64,000 bases of DNA from Triglochin maritima. Its lineage: Eukaryota; Streptophyta; Magnoliopsida; Alismatales; Juncaginaceae. Both the position numbers and the translations under genes were made by a program. This document shows, one piece after another, positions 21,654 to 33,696 of this stretch. The notes beneath the pieces were generated by a model. It was given only the letters and a program-made list of their open reading frames with translations. It was not told the DNA's origin and ran no database searches. The DNA is taken from contig OY821775.1 of NCBI GenBank assembly GCA_963682175.1, positions 32,114,053 through 32,178,052 on the forward strand. Reading direction: 5' to 3'. Each line of letters starts with the position of its first letter. Position 1 is the stretch's first letter.

Positions 21654-21918
21654 AACCGCTCACGGGGTAGAGAAAGAATGCAAAATGAAAATGTGTGTAG
21701 TGTGTGTGTTTATTTGTGCTCATCAAAACATGTCATACATGAAACCCATAAAAATCAATTCCAACTTTGCCTCCACATGAAATAAGATAAGACATTATCA
21801 TTAAAACATACAAGACAATAATTGAAATGAAGCTAAGATGTTCACAAGCAAAATGACTCAAATCTAACTATGTCTCCACATGAAATAATAATTATCACAA
21901 TCATTAAAACATTCAAGA
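21654..21918 (-). repeat. GypB 3' LTR, piece 2
   Basis: Matches 33885-34150 of the 5' LTR, including AGAGAAAGAATGCAAAATG and the CCTCCACATGAAATAAG repeats. It ends at ATTCAAGA, where sLTR-2 is inserted. Confidence 0.92.
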
Positions 21919-23286
21919 TGATTGAATCAGTTATAATAACCTCAAGTTCATGGCCACGTTGAAGCGGTGACAAATACGGGTCGATCCGAAGGGACGTGTG
22001 TGGACTGGTTAGTTCGAAGGCCAGTGGGAAACAATGGGGAGAAGAGATTGATTAAACTAACTAGACTAACTATGCTATGGTACACTAGTAAGCAACAAAC
22101 ATGATCAAAGTGCGAGGAGAAATGAAACTAAGTGACTAATAGAAGAATTTAGAAATCAGGAATGGAAGACCCCTAAGGGGTGGAGTGTGTGTACACATGA
22201 AATAAGTGGTCATGAATGCATTCATTACGAATAAGTATAGGTAGTGTTTGCAATGCATAAGATGTACCTCATTGCAAAACCTATCATCCAAATCACTAAC
22301 CTAGGTGATTAATATGAGCATGACAAGTTTGTTATTAAGAACCTAAACAAGCATGGAATGTACCTAAATATTATGGCAGAAACAATCAAGTTAAGTATTT
22401 TCTTTAATTCAAACAAGCATACTAACATTTCTCACATACAACAATATTTAGCATTCATTCCATCTACATAACATGTATAAACATCAACTCCACCCCCAAA
22501 GGGGGATGGAACTACTCACACATTAAACTATAAACTACATTAATAAAAGAAGACATTCTATTTATACTACGATAAAGAAAACAAAACAAACTAAACAAGC
22601 AAGCAAGCATTAAAACAAAGGCAACATTAAGACAAACTATGAAGAATTATTTTATTTACATGACTCAAATTATAAGTAGCATTCTTCTCCACCTTCAATT
22701 TTTGCTCCAAGGCTTACTCCAAGTAGAGATAATGCCACCAAGCAATGGGTGAATACAAATGAGGAGAAAGAGTTCTATTAATAGGCATGAGAAAAGGCAA
22801 CCGGGGACAATCCACTGGTATGGAATTAATGCACACTACAAAAAATAGACAACTCTAATACATGACTCGCCTAAACCTTATCGGATCTGGAGCAAAACAG
22901 ACCACCAATCAGCGGTCTATGTGGTCTGGATCTGGTCATGTTTTGGAGTCTGATTGTCTGGCTTGATTTCTTCATGTCTGATGCACCCTAATTGGTTGTG
23001 TAGGTTGCGACCCAAATCAAATTGCCAAAATACTCGTCATGATGGTGTGGAGTTTGTTCATTTGCTCGTTGGCCTTTTGGCTTTACATCAGGGTCCCTCT
23101 CTCTTTCATCTCGGTCCAGAAGTCTTGCAACTTAGTCATTTTCCTTGCTTTTGAGTCCTTTTTATGCCTCTTCTCCTCAAACGTGCTTATTCCTGAAACT
23201 TAAACATTAAACTCGTTACACAACATTGTTTAGGTGAAAGGTAACGGATATAAGACACAAATGTATGCATGATATGATGTCAATCA
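21919..23286 (-). mobile_element. Solo gypsy LTR, A-type (sLTR-2)
   Basis: A 1368 bp solo LTR with TSD caaga (21914-21918 and 23287-23291). On the plus strand it starts TGATTGAATCAGTTATAATA and ends GATGTCAATCA, in minus-strand sense. The uninterrupted target, CATACAAGACATTAATTTGG, is preserved in the 5' LTR of GypB near 34136-34155. A degenerate dyad, ACCACCAATCAGCGGTC, lies at about 22899-22915. It is nested in the 3' LTR of GypB. Confidence 0.94.
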
Positions 23287-23291
23287 CAAGA

Positions 23292-24418
23292 CATTAATTT
23301 GGGTAAAGCCAACATGAGCACATGCATGCACATACCTTGTATCCTTCTTGCACTCCATCCTTATCCTAAACTCATCATTCCCCATAAAATATACCCACTA
23401 ATCTAAGCGTGTGCTAAGCCTCATTCAAGAGCATTAGCACATTAAAGATAAGAGTGAAAACCCATTAGATGGTTATGGAAATCATGTAAGGCTCAAAGGA
23501 TTAATATTAACCACACACACTAATCCATCACATGATCAAATCACCTTCTTCTCCACCCCACATGGGGATGGACTACTTTCTACTCATCTCTACACTAAAA
23601 AAAGTATGAAAAGAACATAAACCCATGAAAGAAATGTAGAAGACTAGATTAAACAAGCATCAAACACAAAGGAAAATGCAGAAAATGGGAAACATCAACA
23701 TACAGAACAAGAATTAAAGTAGATTAAGAAATAAAAATAAAAAGTTTGCTCATCTCCAACCCCCTTATTACACTACTAAAATAGGAAACTAAAACCTACT
23801 CTAATGGGGGAAGGAGGAAGAAGAGGTGGAGAGGAGGGTTTACAATGGTATTTATAGAAGAAATAAGGGTTTAGATGGATATGGGAGCAATCTAATGGTT
23901 GTAATAACTTTTTATATACTCTGGTGCACCCAATTAATCAAGTTCGAGCCACGGGGTAAATTATGGATCAATTGGAGCAAAATGATCGGCCATTGGCGGA
24001 TCCAAATCCGCCACTGGAGGATGTTTTGCGCCCGATCGGTCCTGCTTTCTTCCAAGAGGTTCAATGTTGTATTTTGCACGTTGGGTGAGGGTCCACTGTC
24101 TTGAACTGATTTGACTTTAATTGGCAAAATATTGGTTTGGTTCAAGTCATGTGTCACAATACTTTGCATTTCACAATCAGGTCCCTCCGGGTCTTCACTT
24201 GGGTCCTTCCTTATTTGCGATAAAGTCCTTGTGCATTACAAATAGGTCCAGAAGTCTTCAAATCAGTCCATTCTTGTTGCATTCATGTCCTTTTTGTTCC
24301 CTTTTCTCTTCTTTATTGCCTAACACCTGAAAACACTACAACAACAACTCAAGTAGCACAATATTGGGGTAAAAAAGGATATATAACATGAATATGATGC
24401 ATGATATGTTACTAATCA
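23292..24418 (-). repeat. GypB 3' LTR, piece 3
   Basis: The remaining 1.1 kb of the LTR, matching 34147-35273 and ending TGATATGTTACTAATCA. On the minus strand it holds the dyad region GGCGGATTTGGATCCGCC (about 23997-24014) and the U3 start TGATTAGTAACATATCATGC. Confidence 0.92.
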
Positions 24419-24436
24419 AATACCCCACACTTACCT
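24419..24436 (-). promoter_or_regulatory. GypB polypurine tract
   Basis: The minus strand reads AAGTGTGGGGTATT directly before the LTR start TGATTAGTAAC, the usual plus-strand primer position. Confidence 0.75.
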
Positions 24437-24588
24437 TTTGCTAGTCCCAAGCAAAACAAAGAAAGAGAAAAATGATGGAAAGGAAAACATACGAAAAACA
24501 GGGAAATCCTAACTCACATTCGTAGGAATTACGGTTGAACTTAGCACGTACAACAAGTCGTTAAACATCCTTGTCCCCAAAGGGGAGG

Positions 24589-26131
24589 TGATTGACATCA
24601 TTTCATGGTTATATTTGTATCTTATATCCATTATCTTACACCTAAGGAATGCTACGTGACGAGTTTTATGTTTGAATTTCAGAAATAAATAGGTTTGAAG
24701 AGATGATGCCTGAAAGGACCCAAAAGCAGGGAAAAATGACTTAATTGTGAGACCTGGGGACTAAGATGCAAGGGAGAAGGACCCGAACATAAGACCGAAG
24801 GACCAAAGAGCAAAACAGAAAACTCCACATCATCATGGGGAGTATTTTGGCAATTCTATTCGGGTCGAAGCTCCAACAAGTGAAGTAGATGCATCAAAGA
24901 CCAAACAAGACCTCCAGAAAAGCCCAGAATAAAATCCAGCATGATCCAGACCAATTAGACCTCCAATTGGCGGTCTAGTTTGGCCCAAATGCTCTACGAT
25001 TTTGGTGGGTCGCGTATTAGTGTGTATTTAGTCTATTTCGGGTATTTGTTTAGTCCAACATCGGGGGATTGTCCCAGATTGCCTTTTTCTTTGACTATAA
25101 ATAGAACTCTTCACCTTCTATTGTAAACTACTCATTGCTTGGTGGCATTCTATCTACTAAGGAGTGAGCCTTGAAGCAAAAACTCAAGGTTGAGAAGAAT
25201 GCTACCTTCAATATGAGTCATTGTTAATAAAATAAGTGTTCTAGTTTCTTTTAATCTTGTCTTTTAATTTGTGCATGCTTGTTTAGTCTTTCATTTCCTT
25301 TTATGTTTATTTAGTATTGCTTGCTTGCTTAGTGTAGTTGCATTTCAGTATTATGCTTCATTTTGTTAATATAGTTAGTGTAACGAGTAGTGAGTGGTTC
25401 CATGCCCATTTGGGGGGTGGAGAAATAGGTAATATGATCATGTAGTGTATTAAGTGTGTGTTATCTTAATCCCTTGAGCTTTATATGATTTCCATAACCA
25501 TCTAATGGGTTTCACTCTTATCTTTGATATGCTAATGCTCTTGAATGAAGCTTAGCTTATGCTTTGATTAGTGGACCTATTTTATGGGGAATGATAAGGT
25601 TAGGATATGGATGAAATTAATATTGGAAACACAATTTGTAGTGTATGTACTCTTGTTGCCTTTACCTTAGTTAATCTCTTGTATGTTTTAATGATATTGG
25701 AATATCTTAATTCATGTGGAGGCATAGTAGGGTCTAGTCTTTATACATGAGTTCATTTAGCTTCATTCCAATTATTGTCTTGTATGTTTTAATGATGTAG
25801 TCTTATCTTAATTCATGTGAAGGCAAAGTTGGATGTAGTTTTATGATTTCATGCACTACATGTTGTGAGGAGCTTAATTGAACACACACACACACACACA
25901 CATCTTTATATTCACATTATTTCTCTACCCCCTATGGGGTTTAGTTTTATTGCTTATCTTCATTTCCTTTTGCATCTTACTGTAGTTTAGTGTAATCAAC
26001 CTTTCTCTCCTTTCTTTACCACTCACCTTAGCACAAACCAAACGTCGACACACCTCCCAGTGGACGACCCGTATTTGCCACCGCTTCAACAAGGTCGTGC
26101 ACTTGCGGTTTAATATAAAACGAATCAATCA
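24589..26131 (+). mobile_element. Solo gypsy LTR, A-type, plus strand (sLTR-3)
   Basis: 1543 bp, starting TGATTGACATCATTTCATGG and ending AAACGAATCAATCA, with TSD ggagg on both sides (24584-24588, 26132-26136). The uninterrupted site is seen in GypA-2 near 47122-47136. The sense strand is plus and the parts read in order: dyad CCTCCAATTGGCGGTC (about 24960-24975), TATA box CTATAAATAG (about 25095-25104), poly(A)-type AATAAAATAA (about 25228) and the CTTGCGGTTTAATATAAAAC 3' end. It interrupts the 3' noncoding part of GypB. Confidence 0.94.
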
Positions 26132-27610
26132 GGAGGAGTGGTGTCTCGTGAGGGTTTTCAGCGGATATACCCACAAAATCCGAACATTAATGCATTATTT
26201 GATCTAGCCACACAACTTGTTGGACATAATTTTGTCGATCATTGGACACGGTAATCCTACGGGCCGACCCTATATATGTATCAAGTCCACACACCTAGCC
26301 TAATGAATAGTTCATGCAAGTTAATTAAGAACTTAAGTGAAAGACATGGACAACCTTATCATTCTCAAGGGATACAAAATGTAAAGTCCATTAAGGTTTT
26401 CTTTGCATTACCATTTTTCTTTTCTTTTTGGTCTCTTATTTTCATTTTATTTTTGTCTAGTTGGTGTTTGGTTCTCCCAGGATCAGGTTTCGTGCATCAT
26501 TGCCTATGAGGACTTACATTATCACGTACACCCTTCCCTAGATCTCCACATATGACGATCCCTACCACCCGTGTAACGGGAATTCAGATGGTGCATCCGA
26601 AGTCAGATGACTCAAAAGCACCAGGCACTAAGTCCCCTCGGACCTAATTTCCCGAGTGATAGGAGCCGTGTGAGAAGAGAGAACACCTACTCACTTATTT
26701 CTTATCTACACATGAACCAAAACCCCTACACTTAATGTCTCACAACAAGAGCTTATAGGTCCTTGACTACAACAAACTTCCTTATATTAACAAACACGAA
26801 TTATTCAACTCACTAGGTTCAGGGTGGACTTCTTTATTTGTTTGCGTACTGAAACCCTATGATTACTTGCCCCCGAGGGAAAACCAGGGTGCATCCTCAC
26901 GACTAGATAATGCCTAAAGTTGGTATACTAGATATCCTTATGCATCAAGTTCAAGACAATTTGGGATCTTTGTTTTTACTTTGCCTCTCAACTGTTTTGC
27001 ACATGCTAAACACACGCAAAACTCACAAAATATTTTTTTTCGTAAACACATGAATTTTTTTGAATGAAATGAAAATTTTAAAGCACTAGACAAGTAAAAG
27101 AGGGCAAGTCACCCAAGGATCATGAAAAACAGATATATCGATATTAAATACAACACACTAACATGACCCTATCAATACAAACAAAAGAAAACAAAACAAA
27201 AGGAGAAAGACTCAACTATGTACACACGTAAAACAGCCCCCCACACACACTTACTTCACGCATTTCCCTCAATGAATGTGAGCATAGTACTACTTGAATT
27301 TATGCATGAGTTTCATGGTCATGTTGACAGACATAAACCCAAATTTCCTTCAAAACATATGAGATACTTAAGAAGGGAGACAAATACGTGAAAGAAATGT
27401 GGCCCAACTAGACAAGGTTCCCAAAACAATCAATGCTCACTCTTGGAGTCTTTTATTGTATTTTTTTCTTTTTCTTTATTTTTTGATTTTTTTCCAAATA
27501 TAACTATGTACAAAAATAAGTTCTCATCTTCATTTGTCAAAGGACATCAAATGGGAACCTCAAAAGTGGGTCAATGCACTTGGAATGAGAACATGACACC
27601 ACGCGGGGCC
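26132..27610 (-). other. GypB conserved 3' noncoding region
   Basis: About 1.5 kb homologous to 7911-9338 and 47120-48480 with the same order of conserved blocks. No coding frame is supported. Confidence 0.65.
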
Positions 27611-27617
27611 AGAATAC

Positions 27618-29017
27618 TCATGTGTGGGCCCCCTCACAAAGAGCACAAGATGAAAGGAGATGTTCATGAATTAGACGCAAAGGCGTCTCATTCAAAGGAT
27701 CAAACTGAAAGAGTTTGAACCTCTCAAGAGTTTGATACATAATGTGCAACGGAAGATGAGTTTCTCCCGTTGCAGAATTGAAGTTATAATCATCAATCCA
27801 AACTCTCCAACCGACAGGCTGGTGGGTCGGAACGAGGTCAAGAACCTCGCTATGCATGTCTGACTCACTAAGCGAACAGAAGGTGGCTCTCTTAGCCAAG
27901 GTATCCTCTAAGGTATTCCCAATACCCTCGTTGGTGATGTAATTGTTTGATGTCCCATCATTTCCAAGACGATGAGGAACAATAGTGAGAGGCAAACTCT
28001 CATCAGGTCATATGAAATTAAGGGTAGTAGGGAGCTCTTGCTCCACCATAGGCGAGTCTTTAAGAGGCACAACAACAAGATCATGTGGCTCAAGGACCAC
28101 GGGACAAAAAGGTAAGGCACAATCCTGTGCCGACTCATAATGAAATTGGTCCATCCTATTCTCAATTTGGATTGAATCCCCCCACCATGTCATCGTGAAT
28201 TGAAACCCCAAGTCCCTCAGACTGACTTGGAGTTTGACTTTGAAAGATTGTGTTTGAATTTGTGGATGTGGTGGTGGTTCGATATCAGAAGATAAATCCT
28301 CTTGTTGGCAAGAAAAGTTACCATGCTCACGTTCACGTAATTGCTGTGTCATTTGACTCAATTGCATTGCCATATTTTGTATGGACTGTTGAGTGGTTTC
28401 CATGAACGTAAGGAAAGTTTGTTTCAAAAGGAATCAAGTATGTGGTCAATTGTGAGGCCCAAGTCAAAGCTTGGGAAATTTTGGGGTTGGGTGTTGATGG
28501 GCTTAGAATGAGTCCAATGATTCGGAGTAGGGTGTTGGTAGAATTCTAGGTATTCAGGAGGAGGATACTGCGGTGGAAATGAGGTATAACAATTTGAATA
28601 AGAATTGTCTCCCTACGAATCCATCCCTCTCGGGTTGTACGCGGATGCGTAAGGGTCACATTGAGCATTTTGGGAAAAGACATTCCCCGAAAACATGACC
28701 ACTCAACCCGCAATAGTCACACGGTATAGCTACAGGAGCTACCAGTGCACTCATGTCATCTACCACATGCATGAAACATGCCAAATGTTCTTGTAATGTC
28801 TCAGTTTGTTGACCAACATATGAACCGACCTAACTAGATTGTGGTCTAGCAGTCGGTGTCTCTGTCATATTATCCCAATCTGAAGATTGCTCAGCCATAC
28901 AAAGATTGTCCCAACAATACGGGGTGTTTGTCTGAGGTACCCTAGGATGCATGGGTCCGGAATACCTGGGAGAATAGTGATGGTCCCAACAATAAAATGG
29001 ATGGTCGCCCGTGTAAC
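27618..29017 (-). pseudogene. GypB gag-derived/accessory ORF, main part
   Basis: A minus-strand protein homologous to the ORF of GypA-2 at 48683-50020. Blocks: GDHPFYCWDHHYSPRYSGPM next to the hAT insertion (29015-28950), a zinc-knuckle region near 28735-28690, NPRGMDS, a stop, GDNSYSN (about 28640-28595), the helical TFMETTQQSIQNMAMQLSQM (about 28410-28350), YESAQDCALPFCPVVLEPHD (about 28140-28080), KDSPMVEQELPTTLNF, PLTIVPHRLGNDGTSNNYI, THQPVGWRVWIDDYN (about 27825-27780) and FKLFQFDPLNETPLR. Stops (TAG for Trp near 28617, TGA for Gln near 28012), a 36 bp deletion after the knuckle and frame changes break it. hAT-1 separates it from its first codons (32527-32560). Confidence 0.8.
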
Positions 29018-29444
29018 TAGGGGTGGCAAATTCGTGTTTCGTGTCGTGTTTGACACGAACACGAATTGACACGAATTATTTTTTCTCGACCCGAACACGA
29101 ACACGAACACGAATTACTATGAAATAGTCGACACGAACACGAACACGAAAAACTATTATTAAACCCGAACACGAATTTGGTAACCCGAACACGACCCACG
29201 ATGACACGAATCCATTTTTCGTGTTCGTGTTGACACGAACGCGAATTAACCCGAATAACACGAACTGACCTGTTTGACACGAATTTTTCACATGAATTAA
29301 CCTGTTTGACACCAATTATGACTTGTTTGACACAAATTTACCAAATTAATACCAATTAACCTGATTAACTTAAACACATCTAATACAACGAACTGACACG
29401 AAATTAATTATAAACCTACACCAATATTACATTCAACATCACAA

Positions 29445-29580
29445 ATTTAAAAAAAACAATATTCTAATAATAAACCATCCATAATAATAATCCATAATAA
29501 AACATCCATAATAAAACATCCATAACAATAGTCTAATATCCATAATAAAACATCCATAATAAAACATCCATAATTATAAA
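29445..29580. repeat. Minisatellite within hAT-1
   Basis: About eight head-to-tail copies of a 14 bp unit close to CATCCATAATAAAA, with variants, in the noncoding part downstream of the transposase remnant. Confidence 0.75.
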
Positions 29581-29920
29581 CTCATTCCACTATTACACTC
29601 AACATCGCTCCAAGAGTCCAAGTTATGATTCCAAACCTGTGGTAGGATTAATGATGTTGTCAAAACAATGTAACAATCAATTTATTTTATTTAAAATGAA
29701 AAGATTAAAGATGTGAATGTTGACAAACCTTCATGAGAATTGATTCCTTCTTCTAATGAGTTATCAATTTCGTCCAGCACATCTTGTGTAAGTTTGTCAA
29801 TATCTTCATAAATTTTTGTATCACCTGGTAAAAGTAGTTCAAAGTTGAAACAAGTGTCAAGTTGTATGCATAATTTCGTTACTCATTCAACATGCTAGGT
29901 AGATTAAATTATTTGACAAA

Positions 29921-31265
29921 CTAAAACATAAATAAAGATAAATGAGAGTTTAAGTATATTGTGGTGAGACCTTTATCTCCAAAGAGCCAATCTCTGGTGC
30001 AAATTATTGCCTCAACCGTACTTGGCTTAAGAGAGCTACGAAACTGATCTAAAACACGACCTCCAACACTAAAGGCAGCTTCAGAAGCAACAGTTGAGAC
30101 TGGAATTGCAAGGATATCACGAGCCATAGCAGCAACAATTGGATACCGATTTTTATTTGATTTCCAAAATGCAAGAATATCCACATTATCTTGTCTACTC
30201 ATCCTTGGGTCCTCCAGATAAATTTCCAATTGTGACTTTAAAGATGTTGAATTGTCTAAAAAAGCATTGTCAAATTCCTACAATTCAAGAGAATAAAAGT
30301 AAAATATGATCAAATTTACTAAAAAGTAAGAAAATATTAAGCATGAAACTCGAAGAAGTAGAAAAATCACCTTAAAAAATGAGCAATTAGCATCAAAACC
30401 CTCATTGAATGTCTTGGCCTTTTTAGTTTGACGTCCTTGATCTGAACTTGAAGAATGCATACCCCCGCCCAAATTTGTGGAGTACTCAGAGTAGAGATTA
30501 TGTAACTTCATATGTAATGTGGATGCCTCCTTAGAATTATCACCATAAATCTTTTTGTAGATAAAGTTTACAAACTCCAACTTGTAACGAGGATCAAATA
30601 TTGAAGCAATAGCTAATGTATCACTAAAGACCGCCCAATATTTTTGAAATTTCAACCACATCAAGGATGCCATAGAAGACATATACTCATCTTCACTCTC
30701 CAATGCATCTTTCAAAGTAGAGTAGCAGTAAATAATGATAGGAAAGTACAAAGAAGAAGTTGGATACTCAGTTCCAGAGAATGTCACAGTGGCTTCATAA
30801 AAGACCTTCAAGAACTTGTGAACCTTTTCAATTCTCTCCCACTCCTAAACCTTTTCTCGATGAAACATTTTGATGCATTTCGCTTTCGCAGTATTTCTAC
30901 TAACAACATGAACATCAGGCCTCAAGTATTGACAAAGTCTCCTAAATCCCTCATATTCAACAAACTGGAATGGCAAATCATGCATCACAATCGCAGACAC
31001 AATTAATTCAGTGAACTTTTCAGAATCGAACTTTGCATTATGCATCCCCAATGACCTTGACTCACTACTCCCACTACCAGCTAACAACATTGAGCTCCTC
31101 AAAAAAGTTCCAAACTTGCGGTCTTTTAGAAAATTTATGTTTCGCTTTTCCTTTCGGGTTTGAGCTTACATTACTAGTGTCGGCTTGTTCTACTTCTAAT
31201 TCTTCCACGTTACAGTCTACTAAATCATTTTCATTGCCAATCACATCGACTGATTCCATTTGCAA
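29921..31265 (-). pseudogene. hAT transposase (RICESLEEPER-like), lacking BED finger and catalytic core
   Basis: Three minus-strand blocks belong to one hAT transposase. First is an acidic N terminus, MESVDVIGNENDLVDCNVEE to VWNFFEELNVV (31260-31080). Second is LGMHNAKFDSEKFTELIVSA to YLRPDVHVVSRNTAKAKC (about 31050-30860), the segment normally following the zinc finger. Third is WERIEKVHKFLKVFYEATVT with FSGTEYPTSSLYF (30845-30740), leading through a DUF4413-like stretch to the C-terminal dimerisation domain. That domain holds ILAFWKSNKNRYPIVAAMAR and VSTVASEAAFSVGGRVLDQF (30180-30040). Blocks 1-2 lack the C2H2 BED finger. Blocks 2-3 join at 30845, where the RNase-H-like catalytic region should be. 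Introns are likely near 30230-30290. Confidence 0.9.
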
Positions 31266-31516
31266 TAACGATTTCCTTTACATAAAAATAAATAAACCAT
31301 ATATCAGCGACAAAACTACCATATCAATAATGTGAATACAAGAAATCTACCATATCAATTATATTACTACAAGAGTAAAGGTGCAAACTAATCAACATAA
31401 TTTGAAAGAACTATATTTTTTTTGAAAGCAAGCATGACATAAATATTAAATGCGGATGTTCCAGTGCATGCATCAGTCTAGTTTTTGACCTTTTTTGTGA
31501 AGAGAAGTCTTACATC

Positions 31517-31830
31517 TTGGAGAGAATGTTCATGGGATATCACTCAAATTTTTTTGGGTGAAAATTCAGAGAAATTCAGAAAAAATCAGAGAAATTCAGA
31601 GAAATTCAGAGAAGTTAACTTCACCAACCAAAATCTAAAGAAAATATGATAATGAAACACACATTGTATATAAGTGAACAAAATTTTGGAGAGAATGTTC
31701 ATGGGCTATCACTCAAATTTTTTTGGGTGAAAATTCAGAGAAATTCAGAAAAAAATCAGAGAAATTCGGAGAAATTCAGATAAGTTAACTTCACCAACCA
31801 AAATCTAAAGAAAATTTCAGAAAGCAAAAA
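31517..31830. repeat. Tandem duplication (169 bp period) in hAT-1
   Basis: TTGGAGAGAATGTTCATGGG recurs at 31517 and 31686. Each copy is followed by the same AATTCAGAGAAATTCAG-rich tract and GTTAACTTCACCAACC. The inner (AGAGAAATTC)n tract is a short-period repeat of its own. Confidence 0.85.
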
Positions 31831-31904
31831 TCAAACACTTCATCATTTTCCAACCAAAATCCAAATAGAGCAATAAGCGAAGATTCGATTACCCTAAGCA
31901 CAAA

Positions 31905-32170
31905 ATTGTTCCAAACGGCGAGATGTGACGACGTGGTGAGGACGGCGAGAGGAGACTGGCGAGGACGGCGAGATGTGGCGAGGACGGCGAGAGGAGACTG
32001 GCGAGAACGGCGAGAGGACGGCGAGATGTGACGATGTGATGAGGACGGCGAGATGTGACGACGTGGCGAGGACGGCGAGAGGAGAGGACACGAGAGGGGG
32101 GGACGGCGAGAGGAGAGGAGACGGGATGGTGAGAGGAGAGGACGAAGAGAGGAGAGGAGTTGGGGTGGTG
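31905..32170. repeat. GC-rich minisatellite in hAT-1 5' part
   Basis: An irregular array built from GGCGAGGACGGCGAGA, GATGTGACGACGTGG and GAGGAGACTGGCGAG units. It makes long frames on both strands (Ser/Arg/Pro-rich on minus, Gly/Arg/Glu-rich on plus) that are not taken as genes. Confidence 0.75.
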
Positions 32171-32526
32171 AGGATGGCGCCGCGAGAGGAGTGGAGAGTG
32201 GAGACGGGTTTAGGGTTAGGAAGGGTTTGGTTTGTGTTGGAGGCGGCTGTGATTTGTGAAGAGTGAGTGAGTGAGTGAATAAGTTAGGGTTAGGATTTAG
32301 GAATATTGAGATTTTGGTATTTCTATTTCGGGTTATTCGTGTCAACCCGAATTACACGAAACACGAAATACACTAACCCGAACCCGACTCGAATTATAGT
32401 TCGTGTCATTCGTGTCGACCCGAATTACAGTTCGTGTCATTCGTGTCGACCCGAATCGTGATATTTAGTGTCGGGTTCGGGTTCGAATTTCGTGTCATGA
32501 CCTAAATTGCCAGCCCTACGTGTAAC

Positions 32527-33671
32527 CACCCGTCTCGACAGAGAACTCTCGAGTCGACCACTCTCACAACCACGAGGCCTAGCTCACTAAAAGTGCTTGA
32601 CTCGACCCTAAAATGCTTACAGAGAGTGTAAAGGGGAGGAGACTAGAACAAAGAAGTAGGTGAGAAGAAGATGACTCAGAGGAGAAGGGAAGAATCCTTA
32701 GAGCTAGCGTGGGTAGTGGATGAGGTTAGATTCCTAGTGTAGCAAACACGGCTAAAAAAAGTAGGCTGGCTATGGGTCCTTACAACTAGATGGCGCCTAA
32801 CTGCGAGGTCACACAGCCTCAACACGCCTCACCTCCCTATGATTAAGACCACAAATCCCAACAAGTGATCCAAGATACGGAGATCTCGTCTCTCATACTA
32901 TCGACAAAGTGGGCAACGCCGATTAGGCTATGACGGTCATGACTGGATCACTCTCCTAATGCGCCCGAATCCTAATGGACAATGTCTAACTTGATTTTAG
33001 ATTAAGGCTTCACTTTAGTGTGGTTTTTGGGGCTAAGGAAGGGGTGAGGAAATCCCCCACCTTATCTTGAAGACTATAGGTGGTGCCCCTTAAAGATGTT
33101 TTGAAATCTACCGCTAGCAAGCAACTCACCAAACAAGCACTCGCCTCACTCTTGTTACAATGTACCTTACTAATTCATGATCTAAACATGCGTAAATGAG
33201 ATATCGGGATCACATACCTCACTCCAGCAATCGACAACAAGAATGTAAAGATAAGACAAGACAAATGCGTGCACGGTCTACAAGTGATGCATGACCTAGA
33301 TTGCAAGAAGTCTAATCTTTTGTTTTGAGTTTTATGGTCCAAGTTGTCTTAACAAGGGGTCATGCAAGCCAAATTAATTTTTAACACTAAAACAGAGCAT
33401 GCATGACATCGACAGTGACAAGAAACAACTAGAAAACAATAGAAGAAGCTGTTGTAGGAACAGAACTTGAAATTGGCTCACCCAACCTGCTAGTGGCGGA
33501 TCCAAATCAGCTACTGGCCGATGTTATGGAGATTCTGGTCTCCAGACTTCACCAGCACTCTTCTTTGCCTCTTTAGGTTCCCATGTCCACTTGGTTACCC
33601 TTCTAGTAACAAAATGAGAAAAGAAAACAAAAAACCCCACCAAAATGGTGAACTCAACTACGAAAATGACA
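32527..33671 (-). other. GypB leader with the start of its ORF
   Basis: About 1.1 kb between the primer site and hAT-1. It is homologous to 50010-51115 of GypA-2, for example TCTCCTAATGCGCCCGAATC near 32952. The first codons of the gag-derived ORF lie at its left edge (FSVETGGYTGD across the hAT insertion); the ATG used in GypA-2 is ACG here. A dyad-like CTAGTGGCGGATCC-AAATC-AGCTACTGG lies at about 33489-33516. Confidence 0.65.
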
Positions 33672-33694
33672 CTCCCCGGCAATGACACCAAAAA
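33672..33694 (-). promoter_or_regulatory. GypB primer-binding site
   Basis: The minus strand directly after the 5' LTR reads TTTTTGGTGTCATTGCCGGG. This is a diverged form of TGGCGCCGTTGCCGGGG, complementary to the 3' end of tRNA-Asp and typical of Athila-like elements. Confidence 0.8.
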
Positions 33695-33696
33695 CT

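Larger units (their letters stand above)
29018..32518 (-). mobile_element. hAT transposon hAT-1, internally deleted
   Basis: A 3501 bp element with terminal inverted repeats TAGGGGTGGCAA and (rc) TAGGGCTGGCAA and a perfect 8 bp TSD cgtgtaac (29010-29017, 32519-32526). The empty site is present in GypA-2 near 50002-50010. Both ends carry clusters of the motif ACACGAA/TTCGTGT (29030-29330 and 32335-32500), which are probable transposase binding repeats. The minus-strand transposase gene is incomplete, so movement would have needed a partner. Confidence 0.95.

Noticed and set aside
25866..25900. A (CA)n run, and (TA)n near 36662
   Set aside because: Simple microsatellites without further structure.
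31791..32345. A 184-codon Ser/Pro/Arg-rich minus-strand frame, with a matching plus-strand frame at 31973-32266
   Set aside because: Both frames are created by the GC-rich minisatellite in hAT-1. There is no domain or conserved start.
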